From positions 62,001 through 126,000 of the forward strand of contig JAJQFD010000037.1 of NCBI GenBank assembly GCA_021201335.1: a stretch of 64,000 bases of DNA. Reading direction: 5' to 3'. The stretch's first letter is position 1. Each line of letters opens with the position of its first letter. Origin of the DNA: Bacteroides sp. Lineage in GTDB: Bacteria; Bacteroidota; Bacteroidia; Bacteroidales; Bacteroidaceae. A program made the translations under genes and the position numbers. The notes beneath the pieces were generated by a model that was not told where the DNA came from, did not search any database, and saw only the letters and a list, made by a program, of their open reading frames with translations. Positions 52,233 to 61,430 of the stretch are shown one piece after another.

Positions 52233-53321
52233 TTAACTTATTTGAGTTGGAGTTATCAAATAAGTAGGATCATCTTCTTTTAATTCCATTTTATATTGAC
52301 GCAAGCCTTTGTTTTTAGCCAATTCTCGGATAGTCGATCTGACATCTTCTGGTTGTTCGTCAAATCTCAATCCATAGTAAATTGCCGTAGGCGTCAGTGG
52401 TAGAAAGTATCTTTCTTTAGTTGTATCTTCGATATTTTGAGGGATAATAATTATTCTCCATTCTTTCTCGTATTCCCAATTTATACCTTTGTTTGTATAT
52501 GCCTTAAACCAGAAAAGAATATCACTTAATGGCTGATTTCCTCCCATAATTCTACTTGCTTGTTGTAGTGCAAATTCTTTTGCACAATATCTCTCTCTGG
52601 AATATAAAACTGGATATAAGTGCTTATGACAATCGGCGTTAGAGTGAAAGTTCTCACGATAGAAAGGATTGCTTGACAAGTCATACTCTAAACAAAAACC
52701 CCTATGAGAATCTGCATAATGCCCCCACATTAGCGGACAATCATTAATCTCGGTAAAACACCCAATGTAAGAGTGATGCTGAAGAGATTTAACCATTGAA
52801 CCAAGTTCATATCTACATTTGTTTTTTAACTCTTGTAAATTTTGCTCAAATTCCGCAGAATGGAAGTATTTTTTTATTTCATCATCCGATAACAAAACTA
52901 TTCTACGAGTATTAGGGTCTAAACTTTCAATCGGTATATTCGACTCTAAAACTCTGGCCTTTAATAATTCCCACTGATTCAAAATGCCGTCATGGTTTCG
53001 ACTGTTGCCTTCAATAACTTGTTCAATGCCATTAATGTCGAAGTACAGTAACGAATCGAAAGGGTCATTAAAATCTATGGGCTTACTGCATGCAAATTCA
53101 TCATTTTTCAGATCATTAACCGCATACTCGTTAGCCCCTCTGTATTTATAAAGTTTAGAGGGAATATTTAAGCCAACCAGTTTTTCGATTTGAGCCAGTA
53201 ACGGTATAAAGCGAGGGTCGTTTTGTTGAATACAAATTGAATTAAAGAATTCCTGAAACACCTTCTTGAATTCATCGGCTGTATCATATCTTTTTATTTC
53301 GGGAGGATAAATACGATCCAT
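52233..53321 (-). CDS. DUF2971 domain protein (phage-defence associated)
   Basis: A 362-residue protein with the DUF2971 pattern: PSKLYKYRGANEYAVNDLKN, DEFACSKPIDFNDPFDSLLY, then YIGCFTEINDCPLMWGHYAD and SHRGFCLEYDLSSNPFYREN, LYPVLYSRERY and EKEWRIIII. DUF2971 proteins are small-molecule or effector-like domains often found in defence islands and mobile elements; the reaction is unknown. The gene is AT-rich, unlike the surrounding ICE 2 genes, and runs against them. With the PutAbiC gene 118 nt upstream it forms an inserted two-gene cassette. Confidence 0.8.
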   Translation of the reverse strand: MDRIYPPEIKRYDTADEFKKVFQEFFNSICIQQNDPRFIPLLAQIEKLVGLNIPSKLYKYRGANEYAVNDLKNDEFACSKPIDFNDPFDSLLYFDINGIEQVIEGNSRNHDGILNQWELLKARVLESNIPIESLDPNTRRIVLLSDDEIKKYFHSAEFEQNLQELKNKCRYELGSMVKSLQHHSYIGCFTEINDCPLMWGHYADSHRGFCLEYDLSSNPFYRENFHSNADCHKHLYPVLYSRERYCAKEFALQQASRIMGGNQPLSDILFWFKAYTNKGINWEYEKEWRIIIIPQNIEDTTKERYFLPLTPTAIYYGLRFDEQPEDVRSTIRELAKNKGLRQYKMELKEDDPTYLITPTQIS

Positions 53322-53439
53322 TGTATTGTATTATAAAAATGACCTCTAATATAATTAAACACTTGATTATATTCCACTTCAATTATATGAGCTACAAACG
53401 AGGCTTTATGCGGAGAAAAAGTAATAAAAGCCCATGCTG

Positions 53440-54453
53440 TTAGTTTGTAAGGTCTATTTCAAAGAATTTCTTCCCTACTCTTTCCCATGCATTTTTTTCT
53501 ATTACAAATAAATCCCCTGGACGTTTCCCAAAATACTCAAAATAGTATGGCATATTTTTAATCATTCTGAAACGAGCAATCATGCACATTTTCTCAAAAT
53601 CGGTTTTCCCTAATGGAGTAATCCAGCTTTTGCCCATTACTGACAAGGAATTATAATATAATAAAGCTTGTTCAAAATCCGAAAGTTGAGCACGAACCAT
53701 TTTTGCATAAGCATATTTTTCTTCTTCATTAAATTCATCCGTTTTTGCAATAAATTGAATCATTTGGTATAAATGCCTAAAATAATGTCCCAACAAAGAA
53801 TTACGTGGTACGAGTAGGGATTTTGGCGTTTTTTCAACGATCAAGATTGCTGTTACATCGACGTTAATGATGAATCTAACATCTTGCTTGTCTTTTGTAA
53901 CATAATAATTATTAATCCCATAGAAAAAATACCCATACGAAAGGTCATGAATAAAAGTTAGTTTTTTATCTGAATCAGCTAAAAATCTTTTCATTTTATC
54001 AAATCTTTCGATCTCACTTTTATCATGTGAAGGGGGTATAATATTTTCTATTGCATTAACTGCATTTTCGACTTTTCTATAAATGTCTCTAAAATAGTAA
54101 AAGAGTTTTTCTACCGCCTCTCGACCTTTTGTATCATCAACCTGTATCTCGTCTACATTTTGTTTGTGTAGATTAATCATTTCATAAAACTTCGTTTCAA
54201 AAGACTCTCTTCTATTCTGTTTCGCTTGTTCTTTAAAAGTCAAGACAACTAAAAGTGTCCCTGCTAACGCAAAGAAAGTTCCAACAACTCCACCAAAGAA
54301 ATCTCCAAATTGTCCGGTAATATCATATTCAACGTTATTGCCGTATATCCAATAACCGTCCAGATAAGTGCGAACGATGAAATATACAGAGATAATTCCA
54401 CCTAAAATAATCATACCCCAAGCGACCCAAAGTATTGCTTTTTTCATTTTCAA
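53440..54453 (-). CDS. Putative phage abortive infection protein (PutAbiC, PF16872-like)
   Basis: A 337-residue protein with two N-terminal membrane helices (ILWVAWGMIILGGIISVYFI and FFGGVVGTFFALAGTLLVVL), a short periplasmic link, then LTFKEQAKQNRRESFETKFY, EMINLHKQNVDEIQV and, near the end, LGHYFRHLYQMIQFI and YAYAKMVRAQLSDFEQALLY. This order is that of the putative phage abortive infection family. It is thought to act at the membrane and cause growth arrest on infection; no experiment is implied here. It is intact and AT-rich, like its DUF2971 neighbour. Confidence 0.8.
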   Translation of the reverse strand: MKMKKAILWVAWGMIILGGIISVYFIVRTYLDGYWIYGNNVEYDITGQFGDFFGGVVGTFFALAGTLLVVLTFKEQAKQNRRESFETKFYEMINLHKQNVDEIQVDDTKGREAVEKLFYYFRDIYRKVENAVNAIENIIPPSHDKSEIERFDKMKRFLADSDKKLTFIHDLSYGYFFYGINNYYVTKDKQDVRFIINVDVTAILIVEKTPKSLLVPRNSLLGHYFRHLYQMIQFIAKTDEFNEEEKYAYAKMVRAQLSDFEQALLYYNSLSVMGKSWITPLGKTDFEKMCMIARFRMIKNMPYYFEYFGKRPGDLFVIEKNAWERVGKKFFEIDLTN

Positions 54454-54474
54454 TGCATTATTAGAGTTGTGATT

Positions 54475-54918
54475 CTATCCTATCTGTTCGTTTATCTCTT
54501 TCTTGAACCGCAACGGATCGGCGACAAACGGGTAGCTACTTGTAGCCCCACCGGTGGTAACGGTTATTGTTCCGAATTCGAAGATACGACCCCAAACGCT
54601 CTGCTTTATATGCAAACCCTCGCATTTCGCCAGCACCATATCGAGGGCCTTGCGGCTGACTACTCCGGTTTTCAATATTACCCGTTTATTCGTTACCGCA
54701 TAAACGGAACCTATTTTTACCATTATGCGCTGAATTAGCGATACAACCCCGATAAATAGGAGGAATATCCCGCCATAGTGAATTACTGCTGTTTCCGTAC
54801 CATACAACCACCACCCCAACAAAAGGAGAATAAGAGGTTGTGCAAAAAGAAACCAGTGTAACTTTGTTTTATACACCACAACCTCGCCTGCTGATAAATT
54901 ATTTTCTAAATAGCCCAT
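54475..54918 (-). CDS. Bacterial PH-domain membrane protein
   Basis: A 147-residue protein with two adjacent membrane helices (LHWFLFAQPLILLLLGWWLY and IHYGGIFLLFIGVVSLIQRI) and a C-terminal PH domain of the bacterial type (VYAVTNKRVILKTGVVSRKA, FEFGTITVTTGGATSSYPF). It lies on the tra strand, upstream of the inserted defence cassette, 83 nt after traQ, so it could be the last ICE 2 gene before the cassette. Such domains are often membrane-bound but their partner is unknown. Confidence 0.75.
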   Translation of the reverse strand: MGYLENNLSAGEVVVYKTKLHWFLFAQPLILLLLGWWLYGTETAVIHYGGIFLLFIGVVSLIQRIMVKIGSVYAVTNKRVILKTGVVSRKALDMVLAKCEGLHIKQSVWGRIFEFGTITVTTGGATSSYPFVADPLRFKKEINEQIG

Positions 54919-55001
54919 AACTCTGTATTTTCACAAATATAGCCTTTTAGGGAAAACGCCCGCTATAAAACGGGCGTTTTCTTTTAGCTTATTTTAATGG
55001 T

Positions 55002-55448
55002 TTATTCTTCGCTCGGTTCTTCGTCCCCGCCGTCATTCTGAAAGGAGAACGAAACCGTAACCAACTGCCCGAAATTATCCTGCACGTATATATCAATCGT
55101 CTGCTGGTCGGTAGTCCGGGAAGTGTAGTAAAGCCGGAACACCTGTTTTTCCAACGGATAAAGGTCGTTCGGGGCGAACAGCGTCCCATCGTCCAGGCGC
55201 AATTCGCCTTTGCCGTCGGGCTGGAAATAGCGGATATAATACCGCGCTTCTTCATAATCCCCTTCCCGCCACAGCGTACAGCGTATCTCCGCCGTTTCCC
55301 CCTGGGCGATCTTCTTTTGCACAGGCATCGTTTCGAGTGCGAAACTATAAACCTGTTTTACATCCAGTTCGGTATCACAGGCCACCAGCATAAGGATAAC
55401 CGCGCCCAGGCCGACACATATTGCAAGGTGTCTTCTAAACTTTTTCAT
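55002..55448 (-). CDS. traQ: TraQ, DUF3872 lipoprotein
   Basis: A 148-residue protein with a lipoprotein signal peptide (CVGLGAVILMLVAC, Cys about residue 24) and a beta-sandwich-like mature part: SFALETMPVQKKIAQGETAE, YFQPDGKGELRLDDGTLFAP and FGQLVTVSFSFQND, ending in an acidic tail. DUF3872/TraQ is a conjugal transfer protein of CTnDOT-type elements, probably outer-membrane anchored. It follows traO with a 10-nt gap. No traP is visible in this operon. Confidence 0.8.
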   Translation of the reverse strand: MKKFRRHLAICVGLGAVILMLVACDTELDVKQVYSFALETMPVQKKIAQGETAEIRCTLWREGDYEEARYYIRYFQPDGKGELRLDDGTLFAPNDLYPLEKQVFRLYYTSRTTDQQTIDIYVQDNFGQLVTVSFSFQNDGGDEEPSEE

Positions 55449-55458
55449 AACATCCGTC

Positions 55459-56046
55459 TTAATTGATTATAAACTTTAGCCCGACGCCGAATTGCGTGTG
55501 AAAGTGTCCCGTTGAGTTACCCCACAGCACCCTTTCGCGGCCTGTTAGTAGCAGGACAATTTTATCCGTCAGGTAGGCTTCCACTTCCAGCGTGATCGCC
55601 CCACCGCCTATAAAACTATCCTTATCCCGGAGCGTCGAACCGTCGTACAGCGACTTTTCGCCCCAATTAACCGTTTCATACCCGGCCAGCCCCGACACTC
55701 CCAGCGAGAGCAGGAAGGTCTTTGAAGGATCGGCCAGGATTTTAAGGTAGTACCCGCCTTCAGCGGTAAACTGCGAAACGGGTATGCGGATCGCTGCCCG
55801 GTACGGGTAATAACATTCCATAAACTCCGCACCGAACACCCATTTATTGCCCCTTTTGGCATAGGTCGCCATTGATAGACCGACGTAATACCCGGCCTCG
55901 TTATCTATTGCAGACGAATAGATGCCGTCCACCATGCCGCCCGTAACCTGTATGCCCCGCATACCGGGAAGCTGACGCTGGGCGTGTGCTTGGTCTGTAA
56001 GGACCAGGCACAACACCAGCGTAAAAATGATCGTTAGCCGCTTCAT
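55459..56046 (-). CDS. traO: TraO, outer-membrane-like transfer protein
   Basis: A 195-residue protein with a signal peptide (MKRLTIIFTLVLCLVLTDQA, then HAQ) and a beta-barrel-type mature domain: GIQVTGGMVDGIYSSAIDNE, GYYVGLSMATYAKRGNKWVF, LSLGVSGLAGYETVNWG and FHTQFGVGLKFIIN with an aromatic C-terminus. This matches TraO of Bacteroides conjugative transposons. It lies 2 nt after traN. Complete; acts in the outer envelope part of the transfer channel. Confidence 0.8.
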   Translation of the reverse strand: MKRLTIIFTLVLCLVLTDQAHAQRQLPGMRGIQVTGGMVDGIYSSAIDNEAGYYVGLSMATYAKRGNKWVFGAEFMECYYPYRAAIRIPVSQFTAEGGYYLKILADPSKTFLLSLGVSGLAGYETVNWGEKSLYDGSTLRDKDSFIGGGAITLEVEAYLTDKIVLLLTGRERVLWGNSTGHFHTQFGVGLKFIIN

Positions 56047-56048
56047 GG

Positions 56049-57002
56049 TTATTTTACTTTCAGTTCGTTAATAACCCTCGCGCGTACCAGGTCGGCGTTC
56101 TCCACCTCGAAACGCTGATGCCGCCCGCCGTTCTGCTCGTTCAGTTCGATAACCAGCATTTTATCATCCGGGATAGTGAATTTCTCCAACGTGAACACCG
56201 CCCTTTCGGTACGCCTGCCGCCGATAACGGTCAGGTTATTGTGCGCCCGGAGCGGCCAGATAACCTGCTCCTGGATAGCGGTGCGCTTGGCTACCTTCTT
56301 ATCCACGATCTTAAACGTGATGTAATCGACATTGAAAGGCACGTTTGACGAGTTTTTCAGTTGCAGGTGGAAATATAAAAGGCCGTTATGCGTATAGATA
56401 CCCTTTAGCGTGTGCTGGATGCCGAAACGCTTGCTGCCGATATGCTTTATTTCCCGGTCGTTATTCTTAAATATGGACTGCATGATAAGTTTTACCAGCA
56501 GCGGGGATTCCTGCCCCAATTCTTCCATATAGATAGCAAGGGCGTTATTCGGCCTGTTTACGGCCTCCCCGTCGTGCAGGAAGTCCGTCATTTCGATAGA
56601 GAGCTTCACAGGTTCGTCCGCATATTTCACATTAAAAGTATAATATGCTCCATCTTCCGTAATTACGGACAGGTTGCTTTCCCGCGAGAAATCCCGCAGG
56701 GCAGCTTTTACCCGCAACACGTTTTCGGTTCCGTCCGCTTTCGCCGCCAGGAGATCCGCACTACCTAAATCCACGTAGCGGATTGCCGACGGGAAAATCA
56801 CATGGACGGTTTTATTAAATGTTACCTCCAGCGCATACGGCGGTATCATCCGGTTAAAAGTCAGCGGGCGTGTGTAGCCCTGGAAATAATCGCCCGTCGA
56901 GGGGCTGGTAACGACCGTCTGCGTTTCGTTGGTTTCGACTTCCTGCGCGTTGGCAGCAGTTACACCCGCAACAAAGGCGAGTATCAAAAAGATTTTTTTC
57001 AT
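56049..57002 (-). CDS. traN: TraN, DUF4138 (VirB9-like)
   Basis: A 317-residue protein with a signal peptide (MKKIFLILAFVAGVTAANAQ) and the DUF4138 order: LTFNRMIPPYALEVTFNKTV, VIFPSAIRYVDLGSADLLAA, VLRVKAALRDFSRESNLSVI and, in the C-terminal half, GIYTHNGLLYFHLQLKNSSN. TraN is thought to play the VirB9 role in the outer-membrane core complex. It overlaps nothing, 63 nt after traM, and is complete. Confidence 0.85.
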   Translation of the reverse strand: MKKIFLILAFVAGVTAANAQEVETNETQTVVTSPSTGDYFQGYTRPLTFNRMIPPYALEVTFNKTVHVIFPSAIRYVDLGSADLLAAKADGTENVLRVKAALRDFSRESNLSVITEDGAYYTFNVKYADEPVKLSIEMTDFLHDGEAVNRPNNALAIYMEELGQESPLLVKLIMQSIFKNNDREIKHIGSKRFGIQHTLKGIYTHNGLLYFHLQLKNSSNVPFNVDYITFKIVDKKVAKRTAIQEQVIWPLRAHNNLTVIGGRRTERAVFTLEKFTIPDDKMLVIELNEQNGGRHQRFEVENADLVRARVINELKVK

Positions 57003-57065
57003 TGCTTAATAATATTAATTGTTCGTAAAACTTCGTTGATTTTTTAGTGGTATTTGGATGCTTCA

Positions 57066-58490
57066 TTATTGCGCCTTTGGGAGAAGCAACAGGCCGTGAT
57101 TCGCTTTAACCGTTACTTTAACCACGCCCAGCTTTTTACTCACATACTGCGAAGCCCCCTGGATAAGACTTTTACCCATATCGGCGGCAAACTGCGACCC
57201 GGCTTCGTCCGTGATCGTGATGCTCGTCCCGGCGGATTGCGCCATTTGGGTAGCGATCTCTTTAGCGGCGTTTATCTCGTCCGAATCCGGCACGAAAATC
57301 CCGCGCTGGCCGTCCATATCGTACACCTGTAACTCCACCGGGATAATGTTGCCCCCGTACTGTATCGAGTTTACCGTTACGTCCATGCGCTCCCCGCTGA
57401 TGCGGCACGCACCCGTAATAATCGTATTTACCGGGATATAGATATTACCCGCCTGCATAGGCTCCAATAGGCGCATCTGTAATTCCCGCCCCGACACAAG
57501 GGTAATGGTCTGATTGACACATACACGGATGCTGTTTTTATCCTTTACCCCTTCGTTTCCGGCAGCGGTAAAAAAGCCCATGTTCCGGGGCTGGCTCCAG
57601 GCGTCGATAAACTCCTGATTGCCCATAGGTGCGGAAAGCAGAGTTACCACGCTTTTATGCACCTGGCTTACGGGCTGAACATCCACCTTTTGATTAGACC
57701 CGGAGGACACAGGCGCAGCGGTCGCCTCCTGCTGACCGGCTGGCTGCATACCTCCCGGCATATACTTGGCCGCAAACTGATACGATTTTTCCAGTAGTTC
57801 CGTCTGCTGATCCTGTTCGGCCTTCGCTGCCTCGGCTTCCGCCAGTCGGCGTTCCAATTCCTGCACCCGCCATTCGACGGCAAGCTGCGCCTGCTCGTCC
57901 ACTTCGGTAGCGGGTTCCTCATACCACGAACCTAATTGCCGGTTTATATCCTGATAAGCCGCCGCCGAAGATTGGATAGTGTTCGCCGGGCGTGTATTGC
58001 CGCTCTGGAACAGTTCGGGGTTTTCGTAATATTCAACAGGCTTGGGGGCCGACCGTAGCTGACGTTCGTATTCTTCCTGCTTTTGTTCTTCGGTCTGCTC
58101 GAACATTGAAGAAAAGTCCGACAAACTCCGTCTTTTCGCCTGTTCCCGCTCTTGCATGGCTTCCTGTTCGTAGGCCGTGCGCTTATCGGAATATATACCC
58201 TCGTCTTTGGGCGTCGGCAGTTCCACGTTTAGGCCGCTCTGCCCGGCGGTATCTTCCTTATCTCCACCCGAAGGGGCGAAGATCAACCACATTGCCCCGC
58301 AGAACAACAGGAAAAACAGCGGCATAACCACCATTTTACGGCGTTTCTGTATCTGAGCTGGCGTCAGTTCCTTTTTGGGGGGAGCCGACTTCGGAGGCTC
58401 TTTTTTAACCTCCGGCTTAACTTCGGGCGCGGGAGCCTGCTGCTCCGGCTGCCCTGTGTTATTCATCTTCTCGTCCATAATCAAATTCAT
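57066..58490 (-). CDS. traM: TraM, VirB10-like transfer protein
   Basis: A 474-residue protein: a Pro/Lys-rich cytoplasmic start (QAPAPEVKPEVKKEPPKSAP), one membrane helix (VVMPLFFLLFCGAMWLIFA, about residues 52-70), a long Gln/Glu coiled region with RRSLSDFSSMFEQTEEQKQE, then a C-terminal domain with KVDVQPVSQVHKSVVTLLSA, VSGRELQMRLLEPMQAGNIY and VPVNTIITGACRISGERMD-like segment. It corresponds to VirB10 (conjugative transposon TraM). An internal start at 58478 is likelier than 58490. It overlaps the end of traL by about 20-32 nt. Confidence 0.85.
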   Translation of the reverse strand: MNLIMDEKMNNTGQPEQQAPAPEVKPEVKKEPPKSAPPKKELTPAQIQKRRKMVVMPLFFLLFCGAMWLIFAPSGGDKEDTAGQSGLNVELPTPKDEGIYSDKRTAYEQEAMQEREQAKRRSLSDFSSMFEQTEEQKQEEYERQLRSAPKPVEYYENPELFQSGNTRPANTIQSSAAAYQDINRQLGSWYEEPATEVDEQAQLAVEWRVQELERRLAEAEAAKAEQDQQTELLEKSYQFAAKYMPGGMQPAGQQEATAAPVSSGSNQKVDVQPVSQVHKSVVTLLSAPMGNQEFIDAWSQPRNMGFFTAAGNEGVKDKNSIRVCVNQTITLVSGRELQMRLLEPMQAGNIYIPVNTIITGACRISGERMDVTVNSIQYGGNIIPVELQVYDMDGQRGIFVPDSDEINAAKEIATQMAQSAGTSITITDEAGSQFAADMGKSLIQGASQYVSKKLGVVKVTVKANHGLLLLPKAQ

Positions 58491-58746
58491 TTAGATAGTT
58501 TATACTGTCCCTCTGAATCTCCGGCTGGAGTTTAAGGCTTTCGATACGCTCGATTTCGAGCCTGCGGCCTTTGTCCTTTCCGAAGTTGTATATCGAGGAA
58601 ATTGTCATGTAGATAGACAAGCCGCCGAATAAAATAAACATGGTTACAATGACGATAACCCGTTTATCGGGCGTAATCTCCCCGCACAGTCGGCGCAGGA
58701 AGTCCTCTATATTTTCGCCTACGTTGCGAAAGAAGTTTTTTCCCAT
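58459..58746 (-). CDS. traL: TraL, DUF3989 membrane protein
   Basis: A 95-residue protein, MGKNFFRNVGENIEDFLRRL, with one membrane helix (VIVIVTMFILFGGLSIYMTI) and a helical end with LKLQPEIQRDSINYLNEFDY. This is DUF3989, the small TraL between TraK and TraM. It overlaps traM and follows traK with a 6-nt gap, so translation is coupled. Confidence 0.85.
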   Translation of the reverse strand: MGKNFFRNVGENIEDFLRRLCGEITPDKRVIVIVTMFILFGGLSIYMTISSIYNFGKDKGRRLEIERIESLKLQPEIQRDSINYLNEFDYGREDE

Positions 58747-58752
58747 AACGAC

Positions 58753-59376
58753 CTACCTTTCCGTTACCCGGATGTCCCGGTTTTCCACGATCTCGAATTT
58801 CTCCATGATGAAACCGTGAGGGTTATTGTCTGATCTGACCGAGTTTATCAAATCGCAATGCGTAACCAGCGAGCGTTCGGTTATGTTCGACTGCCGGATA
58901 ATCATTTGCCGGGCGAATGTTACCGCCTTGTAGGGGTACACGTCGAAATTGCACGCGATACTGTCTACCTGTATGATCTGATTGATATTGCCCGATATGA
59001 CCCGGTTGTAGTAGCCCTTTTCCGACATATCCTGATAATACTTGAATGCGCTTTTATCCACCAGGAACAGGGCGCGGGTAATATTACTTTCGATAGCGGC
59101 CTTATCGGGCGCAAGGGTAAAAAACAGCTCATGGAAACGCTTTACGTGTTCCCTCCCTTCGACGGGTCTGTTCTGGCTCATATCCTGGGATAGCGCAAGC
59201 ATAAGGCTTTTGCCCCCGTCCATTACATAAATACGCTGGCGTTGCGCTTCGGCGAACTGGTACGACGAGAACACGGAATACCCGGTTATCCCCGCACATA
59301 ACACCAGGAACACGATACCGAAAAGGCGTATCTGCTTAAAGGATGTTTCTATATTTTTTAGACTTTTGAACTCCAT
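58753..59376 (-). CDS. traK: TraK, VirB8-like transfer protein
   Basis: A 207-residue protein with a cytoplasmic start MEFKSLKNIETSFKQIRLFG, one membrane helix (IVFLVLCAGITGYSVFSSYQ) and a periplasmic domain with YVMDGGKSLMLALSQDMSQN, RFHELFFTLAPDKAAIESNI and, at the end, FIMEKFEIVENRDIRV. The fold is VirB8-like. It is the intact counterpart of the 72-codon stub at 32.1-32.3 kb in ICE 1. Confidence 0.88.
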   Translation of the reverse strand: MEFKSLKNIETSFKQIRLFGIVFLVLCAGITGYSVFSSYQFAEAQRQRIYVMDGGKSLMLALSQDMSQNRPVEGREHVKRFHELFFTLAPDKAAIESNITRALFLVDKSAFKYYQDMSEKGYYNRVISGNINQIIQVDSIACNFDVYPYKAVTFARQMIIRQSNITERSLVTHCDLINSVRSDNNPHGFIMEKFEIVENRDIRVTER

Positions 59377-59417
59377 TTTATTTTTGAGTTATTAAATGAT
59401 AAGTGGCACTGTGTGCC

Positions 59418-60419
59418 TTATTTTTTTCCTAATAAGCGACCTGCCACGTTTCCTACCGCGCTTCCGGCAACACCTCCGGCTAATCCGGCTCCCTTATTGG
59501 CTACCTGATTAATTCCGCGCGTACCGCTGTTTCCTCCGGCCTGTATAATCCAGCCCGCTACGGTCGGCACAGTGAAATAGCCTATTATGCCAATGATTAG
59601 GAAAATGATGTAAACCCCGTTCGAGCCGTCCGGGATGTAAGACGGGTCTTGAAGCTGCGCTATATCCGATTTGAGCATAAGTGCCTGTATCTTGGATAGC
59701 ACCGCCGAAAACAGGTCTGCCACAGGCAGCCACAGGTAAACGCTGATATAGCGCGAGAGCCATGCGGTAAGGGTGGATTGGAAACCGTCGAATATCGCCA
59801 GGGCGAACGACAACGGCCCCAATATGGAAAGCACCACGATAAAGAAGGTTCGTATCGTGTCGATAGAGAGTGCGGCGGCGTTAAACAGTAACTCGAAAAA
59901 GTCCGCGATAAGTTGCCGGAACCACATTTTGATATTGTACCATGTATGTTCCCACCACATACTAACCATAGTACCGATCTGCCGTATGCCGAGTTCCGAA
60001 AACTTTTCCTCGTACACTTCGTCATTTACCAGCCACTCTTTACCCTCGCGTACCCGTGCATCATATTCCAGTGCGTCGCGTTCGGCCTGCAAAGCCTCCA
60101 CATCCTGTATCTGGCTCTCCATGATCGTATGGCAGCCCTTGACAACGGGCGACATTACACCGTTTATCGTTCCCAACACGATAGTCGGGAAGAACATGAT
60201 ACAAAGCCCCAGCGCGAAGGGTCGCAGCAGCGGAAACACGTCGATAGGCTCCGCCCTGGATAACGCCTGCCATACCCGGTAAGCCACGTAAAACAAAGCA
60301 CCTAATCCCGCAATACCTTTGGCGACGCCGATCATATCCGAGCAAAGCGGCATCATTTCCAAATACAGGTCGCGCAGGATTTGGTGCATATTGTTGAAAT
60401 CTATTGCAAGTAGTGTCAT
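59418..60419 (-). CDS. traJ: TraJ, VirB6-like polytopic membrane protein
   Basis: A 333-residue protein with several membrane helices: GIAGLGALFYVAYRVWQAL, FALGLCIMFFPTIVLGTING, FFIVVLSILGPLSFALAIFD, WLSRYISVYLWLPVADLFSA and YIIFLIIGIIGYFTVPTVAG. It ends in a Gly/Ala-rich tail (AGLAGGVAGSAVGNVAGRLL). This is conjugative transposon TraJ, similar in build to VirB6. It starts 3 nt after the traI stop. The ICE 1 copy survives only as its last 60 codons at 31.9 kb. Confidence 0.88.
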   Translation of the reverse strand: MTLLAIDFNNMHQILRDLYLEMMPLCSDMIGVAKGIAGLGALFYVAYRVWQALSRAEPIDVFPLLRPFALGLCIMFFPTIVLGTINGVMSPVVKGCHTIMESQIQDVEALQAERDALEYDARVREGKEWLVNDEVYEEKFSELGIRQIGTMVSMWWEHTWYNIKMWFRQLIADFFELLFNAAALSIDTIRTFFIVVLSILGPLSFALAIFDGFQSTLTAWLSRYISVYLWLPVADLFSAVLSKIQALMLKSDIAQLQDPSYIPDGSNGVYIIFLIIGIIGYFTVPTVAGWIIQAGGNSGTRGINQVANKGAGLAGGVAGSAVGNVAGRLLGKK

Positions 60420-60422
60420 AGC

Positions 60423-61043
60423 TTACCAATATCTTTCAGAAGGACTACCATACAGCGCACGTACCCTGTCCGAATCGCCCTTGTCCTTGCTTCGGATAAA
60501 GGACACGGCGATATTCTTATTGGAATAGTACGTTACCATGTTGCGGTAACTCCACATTTTAGTATAAATCTCGTCGATCAATGCCATGCGCTCGGCGTCC
60601 GTCATGGATAGCCCGTTGGAGGCCGAAACCAGTTCCTTAATATCCGTAAGCAGGTTGCCGCTTTCTTTTAGCAGTATGGCATATCCGCTCGATATGGCTT
60701 CCAGTTCCTTTAGGCTGAAATTCTTGTCCGAAAGCATTTTGTTGAAATTGGTAGCGTATATCTGCGATATTTCCGATACCATTTCCACCGTTTCCTTTAC
60801 CTTGCGGGCATCCTTGATAAGATTATGTACGCTTTTCAGCTTGTCGTAATATTCCTTTCCCTGGCTGTAAATCTTCTGCATTTCCTGGAAGGAGTTAATT
60901 ACGTTGGTCTCTGTGGTGGCGGTTTTACCGACCGTCAGTATGTTTTGCGCCAGATTGGAGGGGTCGATAACCGCCCACTGCGCTTTTGCCTCGTAAGTGC
61001 CGCATATCGCCAGCACCAACAGGCCAAAAAGAATCTTTTTCAT
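60423..61043 (-). CDS. traI: TraI, DUF4141 (VirB5-like) transfer protein
   Basis: A 206-residue protein with a signal peptide (MKKILFGLLVLAICGTYEAK, then AQ) and a helical coiled periplasmic part: INSFQEMQKIYSQGKEYYDK, LKSVHNLIKDARKVKETVEM, ISSGYAILLKESGNLL and GLSMTDAERMALIDEIYTKM. DUF4141/TraI resembles VirB5-type minor pilus proteins. Complete. It is missing from ICE 1. Confidence 0.85.
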   Translation of the reverse strand: MKKILFGLLVLAICGTYEAKAQWAVIDPSNLAQNILTVGKTATTETNVINSFQEMQKIYSQGKEYYDKLKSVHNLIKDARKVKETVEMVSEISQIYATNFNKMLSDKNFSLKELEAISSGYAILLKESGNLLTDIKELVSASNGLSMTDAERMALIDEIYTKMWSYRNMVTYYSNKNIAVSFIRSKDKGDSDRVRALYGSPSERYW

Positions 61044-61100
61044 TGTGATAAATGTTTTTTTTGGTTTAATACTTGGGCGTAAAGAGGGATAGTCCGAAGG

Positions 61101-61424
61101 CTATTCCTCCGCCCGGATATATACCCCATAGGTGGAGAGCAACAACACGTCGCGCTCCCGGTCGTAGGCAAGACCCACACGACCGTATAGGTTGAAGTAC
61201 CGGACGCCCCCGCATTGCCTTATCGGGCATGAATAGACCGCCTGCGGTTTTTTGTAGGTAAGCTCCAGCAGGTAATATGTTTCTTTACGCTTACGGTTGC
61301 GGTTACGATATATCCGCAATCCCGGCGCACCCTCCGGACTTACCCACTTCCCCGTGATCTCCCGCAGGGGAACATTCAGCCACCCGGACACTTTGGGTTG
61401 CGCCTCGACACTTCTTCGGTACAT
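61101..61424 (-). CDS. DUF3876-like small ICE protein (second copy)
   Basis: A 107-residue protein: VPLREITGKWVSPEGAPGLR, YRNRNRKRKETYYLLELTYK, GGVRYFNLYGRVGLAYDRER and DVLLLSTYGVYIRAEE. The layout GxW-strand-basic loop-..Y-D....L.L...Y.R is shared with the adjacent 154-aa gene, so both are DUF3876-like paralogues, a small beta-barrel group common between TraG and TraI. It lies 6 nt after the other copy. Role in transfer unknown. Confidence 0.6.
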   Translation of the reverse strand: MYRRSVEAQPKVSGWLNVPLREITGKWVSPEGAPGLRIYRNRNRKRKETYYLLELTYKKPQAVYSCPIRQCGGVRYFNLYGRVGLAYDRERDVLLLSTYGVYIRAEE

Positions 61425-61430
61425 GGACGT

